64,000 nt of DNA from Collinsella sp. AK_207A. GTDB lineage: Bacteria > Actinomycetota > Coriobacteriia > Coriobacteriales > Coriobacteriaceae. Under the pieces are notes generated by a model. It did not search any database, had not been told where the DNA came from, and saw only the letters and a program-made list of their open reading frames with translations. A program made the position numbers and the translations under genes. The stretch spans positions 235,962-299,961 of the forward strand of contig NZ_CABWID010000014.1 of NCBI RefSeq assembly GCF_902501965.1, read 5' to 3'. Numbering within the stretch: position 1 is the first letter of the stretch; the number at the start of each line of letters is the position of its first letter. Shown one piece after another: positions 1-9,134 of this stretch.

Positions 1-350
1 TCTTCCTGAGTGCGCTCGCGGGCGAACGAGATCTTGTCGAGCTCCTTGGCGAGCGAGGAGAGCTTGATTTCGAGCTCCTGAACGGAACGGTAATCGGAAC
101 CGTCCACTCCCGCCTGAGCGGCGGCGATATCTTCCTTGCAGGTACGCTCCTCCTCGTCAAGATCGGCGAGGTCGGTCTCAAGATCCTTGCGACGTGCCAG
201 GATGCCCGTGGCCTCGTGCTTGAGCTTGGCGTAGGCGCGGCGACGCTTGGCAAGGTCGCGCACCTCGGGCAGCTCTTCAAGGGTCTTTCGGTCGCGCATG
301 AGGCCCAGGTCGAGTTCCTGCAGGTCGAGTAGGTTGCGTCCCAAGCTCAT
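1..350 (-). CDS. Coiled-coil / C4 zinc-ribbon family protein, C-terminus cut off by window edge
   Basis: The frame starts at ATG 350 and runs off the left edge, leaving about 116 N-terminal residues rich in Leu, Glu, Lys and Arg with heptad-like spacing, as in the helical hairpin of the CT398-like/C4 zinc-ribbon family. In many actinobacteria that family follows a NIF3 gene, as here. The ATG shares a 4-bp ATGA overlap with the NIF3 stop codon, so the two are probably translationally coupled. The zinc-ribbon cysteines would lie outside the window and are not seen. Proposed roles for the family (nucleic-acid binding scaffold) are not settled; the assignment rests on context and coiled-coil character. 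Confidence 0.75.
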   Translation of the reverse strand, partial: MSLGRNLLDLQELDLGLMRDRKTLEELPEVRDLAKRRRAYAKLKHEATGILARRKDLETDLADLDEEERTCKEDIAAAQAGVDGSDYRSVQELEIKLSSLAKELDKISFARERTQE

Positions 351-1156
351 GAGCGATCTCCCCTTGTCAGTGTCCACCATTGCATTGGATGCTCTATTGT
401 AGCGATGCAATCCCCGGACACGCCAGTACGGGCGAGCGCGTCCTTCAAGATATTCACGAACACCTCTTCCGACCGGTCGTGCCCGAGCAAGATGACCGAA
501 CAGCCCCTGAGGGAGAGGTCCTGGCACACGTGGTAACCCGCCTCGCCACAGACGATCGCGTCAGCGCCGGCAGCGAGGGCGAGCTCGCCCAGGTCTCCGA
601 GAGAGCCGCCGAGGAAAGCCACGCGCTGGAGCGCGAGGTTTGGATTCCCCCAGATGCGCGGATCGGTTCCGAAGACGGCGGCGCAGCGCGCAGCGAGCGT
701 TTGCAGGTCGAGGCCGTCCGCTTCGGCGATCGCTCCCAAGCCAGTGCGTTCGGGCTCTTCGGCGTGCTCGAGCGAAGAGATGGCCGTAAGCCCTGTGAGC
801 GAAGGAAGCAGCCGTCGCGCATCCAGGCTCCGGTCGAGGTTGGTGTGAAGCGAGATGATGGAGACGCCGAGCTTTACGGCGGCGTACACCGTGGCAGCCG
901 GCGCGGTGTGAGCGGCATCTGAGCGCGGCGTGAACGCGGCTGGCGCCTTGATGTACACCGGATGGTGCGTCAGGAGCACATTGGCACCCAGCTCAGCTGC
1001 CTCGCGCACGTTCTCCTCGCTTGCATCGAGCGCAACGACAACGCGGGCGACGGGCGCATCGGGGTCGCCGACGGAGAGGCCCACATGGTCCCAGTTCTCG
1101 GCATCGGTGCGTGGGAAAAGCCGGAGCAGCCGTTCCTCGAGTTCCCCTACGTTCAT
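347..1156 (-). CDS. NIF3-like dinuclear metal-center protein
   Basis: 269 residues, the usual length for the compact NIF3/YbgI family, whose members form hexameric toroids with two metal ions per subunit. Visible metal-site motifs are NWDHVGL (about 21-27), THHP (63-66), HTNLD (104-108) and GHDRSEE near residue 225. Annotated elsewhere as a GTP cyclohydrolase type 2 homolog, but a physiological reaction is not firmly established. The start ATG has AAGGGG nine bases upstream. It lies 39 bp after a cysteine desulfurase gene and overlaps the next gene by 4 bp, so all three are probably co-transcribed. Confidence 0.93.
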   Translation of the reverse strand: MNVGELEERLLRLFPRTDAENWDHVGLSVGDPDAPVARVVVALDASEENVREAAELGANVLLTHHPVYIKAPAAFTPRSDAAHTAPAATVYAAVKLGVSIISLHTNLDRSLDARRLLPSLTGLTAISSLEHAEEPERTGLGAIAEADGLDLQTLAARCAAVFGTDPRIWGNPNLALQRVAFLGGSLGDLGELALAAGADAIVCGEAGYHVCQDLSLRGCSVILLGHDRSEEVFVNILKDALARTGVSGDCIATIEHPMQWWTLTRGDRS

Positions 1157-1195
1157 GGTTATCGGCCCCTTCCGGTCAATCTTCGCGAGCCCGTT

Positions 1196-2353
1196 TTAGC
1201 AGACGATCTGCAGCAGCGCGTCGGCAAACCGATCCAGGTCGGCCGGATCAGCGCGGTCATCGAAGGAGATGCGGAGGGAGCCGAGCGCCTGCTCGCGCGG
1301 CACGCCCATGGCGGTGAGGACATGACTCGCGTCGAGGGAGCCCGAGGAGCAGGCACTCGCCGCGGAGACCTCGAAGCCCGCGGCATCGAGCTTGAGGATC
1401 AGCTCCTCGGACTCGAAGCCGTCGACCGTGATGGAGACGATACCGGGCAGGCGGTCCACGGCAGCGGGGTCTCCCATGGAGGCTTTTATCTTGTCTGAAA
1501 CGGTCAGGCGCGCGTAGAGGCCATCGGCGAGCTCGCGCACGCGGCGCGCATCCTTTTCCAGGCGCGCATGGCAGGCGAGGGCTGCCCCCTCCAGGCCCAC
1601 GATGGCTCGCAGGTCCTGGGTGCCCGGTCGGCGTCCGGCCTCCTGCCCTCCCCCGCGCAACTGCGGCGAGAACGGGGTGCGCCCCTTGAGGTAGAGCGCA
1701 CCGATGCCCACGGGGCCGCCGATCTTATGCCCGGCCACGGAAAGGGCGTCGACACCGAGGCAAGCGACGTCGAAGGGCGTGTGAAGCCATCCCTGCACCG
1801 CATCAGCGTGAAAGGCCGCACCGACTCGATGCGCCGACGCGGCGAGCTCGCGGACGGGCTGGAAGACGCCCGTCTCGTTATTGGCGAGCATGACGGAGAC
1901 CAGAGCCACGTCGTCGCCGAGGGCGGCTTCCAGCGCCGCCGGCTCGACGTATCCCGCGCGACAGGGCTTGACGAGCTCGGTCTGAAAGCCCCAGTCACGC
2001 AGGCGGGGCAGGTTGTCCAAGATGGAATCGTGCTCGATCGCCGAGACGATGACGCGCGTGCGCTGCGGATGCTGGCGCCGCATGCCCTCGGCCATGCCGA
2101 ACAGGGCGAGCGCGTTGGCCTCGGTGCCGCCCCCGCAGAAGACGACCTCGCTCGGACGGGTGCGCGAACCGAAGGTGGACGCGATCGCTCGCCGCGCCTC
2201 CTCGAGCCTCGTCTGGGCCGCGCGGCCGAGCGTGTGGAGCGAGTTGGGATTTGCGCCCGCGTACGCGCTTTCGTCATATGCGCGCTGGGCGGCGACGGCC
2301 TCCGGCCTCATCGGCGTGGAGGCAGCGTAATCGAGGTTGACGAGCTTTTCCAT
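1196..2353 (-). CDS. Cysteine desulfurase (NifS/IscS class V aminotransferase)
   Basis: 385-residue PLP enzyme that removes sulfur from cysteine as an enzyme persulfide for Fe-S clusters or thionucleosides. Seen: the N-terminal LDYAAST motif, GGGTEANALAL (74-84), HADAVQ (182-187), the PLP lysine in VAGHKIGGP (Lys210) and the sulfur-accepting Cys335 in SACSSGS. The order nifS-like then NIF3 is compact. thiI, which needs a persulfide donor, lies 53 kb away in this window, so this enzyme could serve it, but that is inference. It could be IscS-, NifS- or NifZ-like; the short catalytic loop does not let me choose. Confidence 0.95.
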   Translation of the reverse strand: MEKLVNLDYAASTPMRPEAVAAQRAYDESAYAGANPNSLHTLGRAAQTRLEEARRAIASTFGSRTRPSEVVFCGGGTEANALALFGMAEGMRRQHPQRTRVIVSAIEHDSILDNLPRLRDWGFQTELVKPCRAGYVEPAALEAALGDDVALVSVMLANNETGVFQPVRELAASAHRVGAAFHADAVQGWLHTPFDVACLGVDALSVAGHKIGGPVGIGALYLKGRTPFSPQLRGGGQEAGRRPGTQDLRAIVGLEGAALACHARLEKDARRVRELADGLYARLTVSDKIKASMGDPAAVDRLPGIVSITVDGFESEELILKLDAAGFEVSAASACSSGSLDASHVLTAMGVPREQALGSLRISFDDRADPADLDRFADALLQIVC

Positions 2354-2358
2354 GCTGG

Positions 2359-3036
2359 TTACTCAGCTCCCCTGAGCGCAGCCGTGCCGATCGCGCGCAG
2401 GAGCTCGACCTCGGCGGCGGGGTCATCGGAACCGAACACGGCGGATCCGGCGACGAGCACGTCGGCGCCCGCCTCCACCACCTGCGCGGCGTTCTTGGCT
2501 GAGACGCCGCCGTCAACCTCGATCATGGGCGCGACCCCGTGGAGCTCACAGAGGGCGCGGAGCTCACGGAGCTTGGACAAGGTACCGGGAATGAAGCGCT
2601 GTCCGCCGAAGCCGGGGTTCACGCTCATCAGCAGCACCATGTCCACGTCCTCGATGACGCTCTCGAGCAGGCAGACGGGTGTTGCGGGGTTGAGCACCAC
2701 GCCGGCTTTCACGCCGCGCTCCTGAAGGTGGCGGATCGTGCGGTTGAGATGCGTGGAGGCCTCCCAGTGCACAGTGATGATGTCCGCGCCGGCATCGGCG
2801 AACCAATCGGCCATATGGTCGGGGTCGGTCACCATCATGTGGACGTCCACCGGGACGTCGCTCACGCGCTTGACGGCCTTCAGCACGTCCACGCCAAAGG
2901 TGAGGTTACCGGTGAAGTGACCGTCCATGACGTCGAAGTGAATGAAGTCGGCGTTGGCTATGCGGTCCAGATCGCGCTGAAGGTTGGCCATATCGGCTGA
3001 GAGGATGGACGGGGCGATTCTGATGCTGTCGGCCAT
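2359..3036 (-). CDS. rpe: Ribulose-phosphate 3-epimerase
   Basis: 225-residue TIM-barrel enzyme interconverting ribulose 5-phosphate and xylulose 5-phosphate in the pentose phosphate pathway. Seen: IAPSILSADMANL at the N-terminus with the substrate-binding Ser, HFDVMDGHF with metal-binding His and the catalytic Asp, DVHMMV, LMSVNPGFGGQ in the mid-barrel, and EVDGGVSAKNA near the C-terminus. Length is typical. A shine-dalgarno AAAGG precedes the ATG. Its stop codon lies 5 bp from the desulfurase start, suggesting one transcript. Confidence 0.97.
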   Translation of the reverse strand: MADSIRIAPSILSADMANLQRDLDRIANADFIHFDVMDGHFTGNLTFGVDVLKAVKRVSDVPVDVHMMVTDPDHMADWFADAGADIITVHWEASTHLNRTIRHLQERGVKAGVVLNPATPVCLLESVIEDVDMVLLMSVNPGFGGQRFIPGTLSKLRELRALCELHGVAPMIEVDGGVSAKNAAQVVEAGADVLVAGSAVFGSDDPAAEVELLRAIGTAALRGAE

Positions 3037-3078
3037 GGTGCGTCGCCTTTCTCGGTGCGTGCGGATGGACCCCGCGCG

Positions 3079-4083
3079 TTAGTCGATACCGTAGAACTCG
3101 GAATTGGGAATGCGTTCGACGAGCATCTTGAGGGCGTCGTCCACCGCGAGCCCGTGGTACAGCGTCTCATCGAGGGCAAAGGTCAGGGGAAGGTCCACGT
3201 TCAGCGAGCGCGCGAGCTGACTCACCGAGCGCGCGGCGACGGCGCCCTCAACGATCATGTGGGTGCGCGCCTGGTAGTCCGTCAGGCTCTCGCCGTGCGC
3301 GAAGGCCTCGCCGAAGGTCCGGTTGCGCGAATGGTGCGAGGTGCAGGTTACGACGAGGTCGCCCATGCCCGCGAGGCCCATGCAGGTCATGGGGTCGCCG
3401 CCCTGCGCGTGCACGAGGCGGCTGATCTCGGCGATGCCCCGGGTCATGATCATGGCGAGCGTGTTGTCGCCGTACCCAGCGCCCGCGGCGATGCCGCAGA
3501 CGATGGCGATGACGTTCTTCACCGCGGCGCAGGTCTCGATGGCAACGGTGTCGTGGCTGAGGTAGAGGCGGAAGGTCGGCGAGATCAGGAGGTCGCGGAA
3601 GAAGCGGGCGCAATCCTCGTCCTCGCTCGCGATCACGGCGGCGGAGAGGCAGCCGCGGCAGACCTCCTCGGCATGGTTCGGGCCGGAGAGCGCCGCCACG
3701 CGCTCAGGCGCGCCGATCTCCTCAGCCACGACGTCGGTCATGAGCATGCCGGAGTCGGCTTCGATGCCCTTGGTGAGCACCAGCACAGGGGTCTTCTCGG
3801 GCACGTAGGGAGCGGCCTCGTGCATGGTGGCGCGCAGGAAGGGCGAAGGTACGACGACGATGACGCCGTCCGCGCCGGCGAGGGCCTCCTCGAAGCTTCC
3901 GGTAGCGGTCACGTTCCCCGGCAGCTCGTAACCCGAGAGGTAGAGGGGGTTTACGTGCCGCTTGTTGATGCCCGCGGTGGACGCGTCATCATGGGACCAC
4001 ATCACCACCTGGTCGGCGCGCTGGGCAGCGACGCCGGCAATCGCGGTGCCCCACGAACCGGCGCCGATGACGGTAATCTTCAT
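3079..4083 (-). CDS. gpsA: Glycerol-3-phosphate dehydrogenase, NAD(P)+
   Basis: 334 residues. Makes sn-glycerol 3-phosphate from dihydroxyacetone phosphate for phospholipid synthesis. Seen: the Rossmann motif IGAGSWGTA (6-14), LTKGIE (103-108), SGPNHAEE (133-140) and the catalytic lysine in AAVKNV (Lys189). AAGGAG is placed well before ATG 4083. It follows plsY by 45 bp, so the first steps of phosphatidate synthesis (gpsA, plsY, and plsC 4 kb upstream) are clustered here. Confidence 0.97.
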   Translation of the reverse strand: MKITVIGAGSWGTAIAGVAAQRADQVVMWSHDDASTAGINKRHVNPLYLSGYELPGNVTATGSFEEALAGADGVIVVVPSPFLRATMHEAAPYVPEKTPVLVLTKGIEADSGMLMTDVVAEEIGAPERVAALSGPNHAEEVCRGCLSAAVIASEDEDCARFFRDLLISPTFRLYLSHDTVAIETCAAVKNVIAIVCGIAAGAGYGDNTLAMIMTRGIAEISRLVHAQGGDPMTCMGLAGMGDLVVTCTSHHSRNRTFGEAFAHGESLTDYQARTHMIVEGAVAARSVSQLARSLNVDLPLTFALDETLYHGLAVDDALKMLVERIPNSEFYGID

Positions 4084-4128
4084 CAGGAACTCCTTTCGAG
4101 GCGAGGCGGGTCTCCCCGTATCCCCCGG

Positions 4129-4779
4129 TTATTTATCGAGCGTGGTGACGCGTTTGGTGAAGCTCAGCTTGGATTCCGTGCCCTGGCGCAGGCGGCGGAT
4201 GTTGCCCCTGTGCGCCCAGACGACCGTCCAGCCCAAGAGCGCCCAGATGGCGAGGGCGCCAGGCGTGGTCTGGGGGAAGAAGGCCCACATGGTGAGCGGT
4301 ACCACCGCGGCCGTGGCGATGGATCCAACGGAGACGAGCTTGGTGAGGGCGACGAGCACGATGAAGATCGCGAGGTGCAGCAGCGCGAGCGGCCAGGAGA
4401 AGCCGAACAGGATGCCTACGCCCGTGGCGATGCCCTTGCCGCCGTGGAAGCGCAGGTACGGGCTGAACACGTGCCCGTAGAGGCACGCGAGCGCGACGAG
4501 CGCGACGTGCCAGTCCAGGGCGTCGCCTGGGGCTATGCCCGAGAGATGGCGGAAGAGCGCCACGCAGATGCAGCCCTTGAGCACGTCGAAAAGAAGCGTG
4601 ATGGCTGCCACCTTGGGTCCCGCCACGCGGAGCGCGTTGGTGGTGCCGATGTTGCCGGACCCCGCCTGGCGGATGTCCTTATGGCCGAGCACCCGTCCGA
4701 CGATGAGTCCGAACGGGATGCCGCACACCAGATACGAGACGACGATGAACGCGATAAGGCGAATCGATTCGGAATCCAT
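4129..4779 (-). CDS. plsY: Glycerol-3-phosphate acyltransferase PlsY
   Basis: 216-residue integral membrane enzyme that transfers acyl from acyl-phosphate to glycerol 3-phosphate. Seen: five or so hydrophobic segments, the first-loop motif GSGNIGTTN (about 40-48), and HGGKGIATG in the middle loop. I chose ATG 4779 because the preceding open codons are Arg-rich and overlap der; the family begins directly with a membrane helix. It starts 7 bp after the der stop. Confidence 0.96.
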   Translation of the reverse strand: MDSESIRLIAFIVVSYLVCGIPFGLIVGRVLGHKDIRQAGSGNIGTTNALRVAGPKVAAITLLFDVLKGCICVALFRHLSGIAPGDALDWHVALVALACLYGHVFSPYLRFHGGKGIATGVGILFGFSWPLALLHLAIFIVLVALTKLVSVGSIATAAVVPLTMWAFFPQTTPGALAIWALLGWTVVWAHRGNIRRLRQGTESKLSFTKRVTTLDK

Positions 4780-4786
4780 GGTCGCC

Positions 4787-6124
4787 CTACGCCTCCTTAC
4801 CCTCGTTCTTCTTACGGAAATGCAGGCGAACCGGCGTACCGGCGAGCTCGAACTTGGCGCGCAGGCGGTTCTCAACGTAGCGACGGAAGCTGTCGGTCAC
4901 CAGATCGGGGGCGTTCACGAAGAAGGCGAAGGTGGGCGGGTTCACGGCGACCTGTGTGGCGTAGTGCATCTTGAGACGGCGCTTGCCGTCGACCACCGTG
5001 TGACCGAACTCGCGCAGCTCGGTGAGGAACTGGTTCAACTTGGCCGTGGGGATGCGCGAGGCGCGATGCTCCGCCGCCGCGTCCACGAGGGCCCAGATCT
5101 TCTCGACGGAGCGGCCGGTGAGCGCGGAGATGCGCAACACGCTCGCCCAAGGCGCGAGCGTGAGACGGCGCGCCACGGTCTCCATGACCTGCTCGCGGGC
5201 ATGGTCGTCGGGCAGGAGGTCCCACTTGTTGAGGAGAATCACGAGCGCGCAGCCGCGCTCGATGGCAAGGTTCGCCACCTTCTGGTCCTGCTCCGTCATG
5301 CCGGTGGCGGAGTCCACCACGAGCAGGGCCACGTCGGCTCGGTCGATGGCGCGCAGGCCGCGTACCATGGAGTAGTACTCGATGTTCTCGTAGACGGTCG
5401 ACTTCTTTCGGATGCCCGCGGTGTCGACGAGGCGGTAGCTGCGCTCACCGCGCTCGATCACGGTGTCGATCGCGTCTCGCGTGGTGCCGGCGACGTTCGA
5501 GACAATCGAGCGGTCGGACCCGATGATCTTGTTGAAGAGCGAGCTCTTGCCCGCGTTCGGGCGCCCGATGATGGCGACGGAGAGGATGCCGTCGTCGACG
5601 GGGGCCTCGGCCTCTTCTTCCTCGGGCGGCAGTAGCGCCACGACCTCGTCCAACAGGTCGCCGGTTCCATGCCCGTGCAGGGCGGAGAGCGGGCGCGGCT
5701 CGCCGATGCCGAGCGAGTAGAACGGCCAGGTTGCCTCGTCCTCGCGTGCGGGGTTGTCGAGCTTGTTCACGAGCAGGAAGATGGGCGTCTTCACGCGCTT
5801 GAGCATGCGCGCCACGCTCTCGTCTTCCTCCGTCACGCCCACGGACCCATCCACGACGAAGAGGATGACGGCCGCCTCCTCGCAGGCGGCGAGCGCCTGG
5901 TCGCGAATGGAACCCGAGAAGATGTCCTCGGACTTGAGTGGCTCGATGCCGCCGGTGTCCACGATGGTGAACGAGCGGCCGTTCCAGTCGGCCTCATGGT
6001 AGCTGCGGTCGCGCGTGACCCCGCGGCTCTCGTGCACGATGGCGTCCTGCGTCTGGGCCAGGCGGTTGACGAGGGTCGACTTGCCCACGTTGGGGCGTCC
6101 GACGATCGCGACGATGGGTTTCAT
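4787..6124 (-). CDS. der: Ribosome-assembly GTPase Der (EngA)
   Basis: 445 residues. Tandem GTPase needed for maturation of the 50S subunit. Seen: first G domain with GRPNVGKST (9-17), DTGGIE and NKLD; second G domain with GRPNAGKSS, DTAGIRKKS and NKWD; and a C-terminal KH-like domain ending in basic residues. A TTG at 6133 is also in frame, but AGGAG at 6136-6140 lies only 2 nt from it and 11 nt from ATG 6124, so ATG is preferred. An acidic linker (about residues 165-185) separates the two G domains. Confidence 0.96.
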   Translation of the reverse strand: MKPIVAIVGRPNVGKSTLVNRLAQTQDAIVHESRGVTRDRSYHEADWNGRSFTIVDTGGIEPLKSEDIFSGSIRDQALAACEEAAVILFVVDGSVGVTEEDESVARMLKRVKTPIFLLVNKLDNPAREDEATWPFYSLGIGEPRPLSALHGHGTGDLLDEVVALLPPEEEEAEAPVDDGILSVAIIGRPNAGKSSLFNKIIGSDRSIVSNVAGTTRDAIDTVIERGERSYRLVDTAGIRKKSTVYENIEYYSMVRGLRAIDRADVALLVVDSATGMTEQDQKVANLAIERGCALVILLNKWDLLPDDHAREQVMETVARRLTLAPWASVLRISALTGRSVEKIWALVDAAAEHRASRIPTAKLNQFLTELREFGHTVVDGKRRLKMHYATQVAVNPPTFAFFVNAPDLVTDSFRRYVENRLRAKFELAGTPVRLHFRKKNEGKEA

Positions 6125-6156
6125 GTACTTCAAGGCTCCTTACAAAGTCTTATACA

Positions 6157-7560
6157 TCAGCGTTCGATGCCGAGGGTCCGCTCCAGCGAATCGAGGAGGT
6201 CGCCCGGCATCGTGGGGGCGACGAGCATGCTCGCCCCGCGCCCTTCGAGCTCCCGCAGAAGGGCGTCTTGATGATACCCGTCCAGCGTCAGGCGGTCGGC
6301 GTTGAACATGACGTCCGGCAGAATGACCATATGGCCGGAAAGCGCCCCCGGCAGCTGGTCCAGAAGGTCGCCGCCGCAGATGAGCCCCGTCACGTCCACG
6401 TTGCCGCCGAAGTAGCGGTTCTCGATCGCGCGTACCTCGCCCAGAAGCGGAGGCGCTTCCACGAGCCGGGCGACCGTGCCCTGGGCGGCGGCTCCGGAGA
6501 CCACGAGGAGACGTCTCCCCTCGTCCGCAAGCGCACGGTGCACCGCGTCCAGTCGCTCGCGCTCGCCCGCAAGAAGCGCCTCGGCCTCGTCCAAGTATGC
6601 TCTGATCATACCGATCCCGTCGTAGAACTGGGGATAGCCGTCGTAGAAGTCGGCCTCGGGCGGGTCGACGTGCGCGGCGAGGTAGAACTCGTCGGACATC
6701 TGGAACGTGTGCCGACCGAAGCGCTCGAACGCGCGGTCCTGATAGGGACGAACCTGCTCGATGACGGCGCGGGCGGAGGCAGGGTCATCGGAGTAGGAGG
6801 TAGAGAAGCGCTTCTGATGCTTGGTGAAGCCCAGGGGGACGATGCCCAGGCTCGTGACCTGGGGATGCTCCTCGCAATAGGCCAGCGTACGGGCGAGCTC
6901 CTCACCGTCGTTCAGACCGGGGCAGAGCACCACCTGGGCGTGGATCTCGATGCCAGCGTCCATAAGCCGCTCGAGCACCTCGATGCCGCGGGCGGCGTTT
7001 CGACCGATGAGCCGCCGGCGGACATCCGGCGAGATAGCGTGCACCGAGACGTTCATGGGACTCAGGTTCTTCTGAATCACGTTCACCACGTCCTCGTCCG
7101 ACATGTTGGTGAGCGTGACGAAGTTGCCTTGGAGAAACGAGAGGCGGTAGTCGTCGTCGCGGATCGAGAGGGTTTTACGGCTCTCCTTGGGCAGCATGGT
7201 CATGAAGCAGAAGACGCAGGCGTTCACGCAGGTGCGCATGCCGTCGAACACGGCGTCCCCGAAGGTGAGGCCCCAGTCCTCGCCCGGATAGCGCTCGAGC
7301 ACGGTGGAGGCGAGCGTCTGGTCGCGCGGGTCGAAGACCTCGAGTTCCACCTCGTCTTCGTCGGCCTCCCAGAGCCAGACGATCATGTCGGTGAGCGGCT
7401 GGCCGTTCACGCTGGCGACGAACATGCCGGGTTCGATACCGGCGTCGTCAGCGGGGGATTCGGGCCGCACGGCGGTCACGGGCCCGCCGTGGAAGGGGAC
7501 CGATCCCCAGGCGGCGCGATTGGTCGCCCCGTAGTCGGCGAAGGTTCCAAACTCGGCCAT
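6157..7560 (-). CDS. DUF512 family radical SAM protein with N-terminal PDZ
   Basis: 467 residues matching the DUF512 family (TIGR03279-like, sometimes called NifB/MoaA-like Fe-S oxidoreductase). Seen: an N-terminal PDZ-like segment (GPVTAVRPESPADDAGI, about 26-42), a radical-SAM cysteine cluster CVNACVFC (residues near 112-119), LQGNFVTLTN, and HAQVVLCPGLNDG. The substrate is not known. It sits between ispH and der, an arrangement I associate with this family next to der in Gram-positive bacteria. Presence of a PDZ domain on a cytosolic radical SAM enzyme suggests peptide binding, which is inference. Confidence 0.88.
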   Translation of the reverse strand: MAEFGTFADYGATNRAAWGSVPFHGGPVTAVRPESPADDAGIEPGMFVASVNGQPLTDMIVWLWEADEDEVELEVFDPRDQTLASTVLERYPGEDWGLTFGDAVFDGMRTCVNACVFCFMTMLPKESRKTLSIRDDDYRLSFLQGNFVTLTNMSDEDVVNVIQKNLSPMNVSVHAISPDVRRRLIGRNAARGIEVLERLMDAGIEIHAQVVLCPGLNDGEELARTLAYCEEHPQVTSLGIVPLGFTKHQKRFSTSYSDDPASARAVIEQVRPYQDRAFERFGRHTFQMSDEFYLAAHVDPPEADFYDGYPQFYDGIGMIRAYLDEAEALLAGERERLDAVHRALADEGRRLLVVSGAAAQGTVARLVEAPPLLGEVRAIENRYFGGNVDVTGLICGGDLLDQLPGALSGHMVILPDVMFNADRLTLDGYHQDALLRELEGRGASMLVAPTMPGDLLDSLERTLGIER

Positions 7561-7567
7561 GATGCGA

Positions 7568-8404
7568 TCAGCGTCCGATGCGATCGATAACCTCGCGGAT
7601 ATGGCGCTCCGGCGTGGATGCGCCGGCGGTGACGCCGACCAGCTCGGCGTCCACGAACCAGGAGGGGTCGATCTCGTCGGCGGACTCGATGTGGTACGTG
7701 CGCGGGCACGCCGCGGCGCAGATCTGCGCGAGGCGACGGGTGTTGCCGGAGTTCCTGCCGCCGATGACGACCATCACGTCGGCGCGGGCGGCAAGTTCCG
7801 CGGCGCTTTCCTGGCGCTCGTGCGTGGCCTTGCAGATGGTGTTCACGACGCGGACCTCGCGGGTACGCGGCAGCAGCGCCGAGACCACGGCGGCAAGGCG
7901 CTCGTCGGTCTGCGTGGTCTGGACCACGACGCCCACCTTGGGGGCGAGCTTCAGGCCATCGAGGTCCTCACGCCCAGAGACGACCACGGCCCCCTCCCCC
8001 GCATGTCCCATGATGCCCTCGACCTCGGCGTGACCCGCCTCGCCCACGACGATGACCTGGTAGCCTGCGGCGCGCAGGCGCTCAGCGGCAACGTGGACCT
8101 TCTTGACGTAGGGACAGGTCGCGTCAAGCACGGAGAGACCGCGCTCGCGCGCTTCGTCCTCGACGGCCGGAGCCACGCCATGGGCACGGATGATGACGGC
8201 GCCGGCAGGGATGTCCTCAAGGCGATTCGCCATCTGAACACCGGCCTCCTCGAGCTCGTTCACCACGCGGGGGTTGTGGATGAGCGGGCCCAGGGTGTGA
8301 ACGGGCGGCAGTGCATCCGCGCCGGCGCGATGCGCGAGCTCGAGCGCGCGCTCGACGCCGTAGCACACGCCGGCGTGCCGGGCGATCTCTATGCGCGGGG
8401 TCAC
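7568..8404 (-). CDS. ispH: 4-Hydroxy-3-methylbut-2-enyl diphosphate reductase
   Basis: 278 residues. Last step of the MEP isoprenoid pathway, reducing HMBPP to IPP and DMAPP with an Fe-S cluster. Seen: the three cluster cysteines Cys14 (HAGVCYGV), Cys97 (DATCPYV) and Cys191 (NTICKAT), plus conserved HGV and the TTQTDE motif. I chose GTG 8404 because GGAGG (8413-8417) lies 8 nt upstream; the upstream in-frame codons overlap plsC. dxr and ispG are at 23-24 and 21 kb, so three MEP genes fall in this window. Confidence 0.96.
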   Translation of the reverse strand: MTPRIEIARHAGVCYGVERALELAHRAGADALPPVHTLGPLIHNPRVVNELEEAGVQMANRLEDIPAGAVIIRAHGVAPAVEDEARERGLSVLDATCPYVKKVHVAAERLRAAGYQVIVVGEAGHAEVEGIMGHAGEGAVVVSGREDLDGLKLAPKVGVVVQTTQTDERLAAVVSALLPRTREVRVVNTICKATHERQESAAELAARADVMVVIGGRNSGNTRRLAQICAAACPRTYHIESADEIDPSWFVDAELVGVTAGASTPERHIREVIDRIGR

Positions 8405-8406
8405 GG

Positions 8407-9132
8407 CTACTTCCTCCCCGGATGCTCGGCCTGCAGGGCATCGCGCAGTTCGTAGACGCGGCGCATGCCCTCGTCCTCGAGCCATTGCAGGCGATCGCGC
8501 CGCTTGAGCGAGGCGGGGGCGTCATCGAGCGAGAGCTTCTCGCCAGCGCGCATCCAGCAGGTACGCGGGCGCATGATGTGCTTCCCCTTGGGCGTGATGT
8601 CGCGGAAGCCGCAGACGGCCATGGGCGCCACCGACGCCTTCGCCATCTGGGCCATAAGCGCGAAGCCGCCGTGGATCTCGACCGGCTGGTCATCGGTGCG
8701 GATACGGGTGCCCTCCGGGAAGATCAGCACGTCCTCGCCTCGCTTGAGCGCGTGCTGGGCGCGACGGAGCGCGCGCATGTCGGCGGTGCCTCGGTCCACG
8801 GGAATGGTGCCCGCACGCGAGAAGAGCCAGACGACGATGCCCGTCCGATAGAACTCGCTCTTGGCGATGGCGCGCACGCGGCGGCCATGGGTGTATTCGT
8901 GCACGTAGATCGCGACGACCTCCGCCATGGAAGTGTGGTTGCAGATGATGATGGAGCCGGTCTCGGCGCCGGCTTCGGGTAGGAGCTCATCCGCGTTTTG
9001 CATGCGCCAGCGCCACATGAGCTTGGAGAAGACCCAGAGCACGGCGACCACGAAGGCAAGCACCATGCGGCTGCCCAGCGGGAACTCGCGCATGCCACGG
9101 TCGGCGTAGTCATCGGGCGACCAATGCGCCAT
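8407..9132 (-). CDS. plsC: 1-Acylglycerol-3-phosphate O-acyltransferase family protein
   Basis: 241 residues. Acylates lysophosphatidate to phosphatidate at the membrane. Seen: an N-terminal hydrophobic segment (about 22-40), the motif I region NHTSMAE, and motif III FPEGTRI. Motif I normally reads H-X4-D; here the acidic position is Glu (codon GAG confirmed on the sequence), an unusual but chemically conservative change. Two bp separate its stop from ispH and 2 bp separate cmk from its start, so cmk-plsC-ispH form one unit. The specific acyl acceptor is not proven. Confidence 0.9.
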   Translation of the reverse strand: MAHWSPDDYADRGMREFPLGSRMVLAFVVAVLWVFSKLMWRWRMQNADELLPEAGAETGSIIICNHTSMAEVVAIYVHEYTHGRRVRAIAKSEFYRTGIVVWLFSRAGTIPVDRGTADMRALRRAQHALKRGEDVLIFPEGTRIRTDDQPVEIHGGFALMAQMAKASVAPMAVCGFRDITPKGKHIMRPRTCWMRAGEKLSLDDAPASLKRRDRLQWLEDEGMRRVYELRDALQAEHPGRK

Positions 9133-9134
9133 GG

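Noticed and set aside
3055..4974. 639-codon plus-strand frame over gpsA/plsY
   Set aside because: Antisense shadow of conserved genes, repetitive charged composition.
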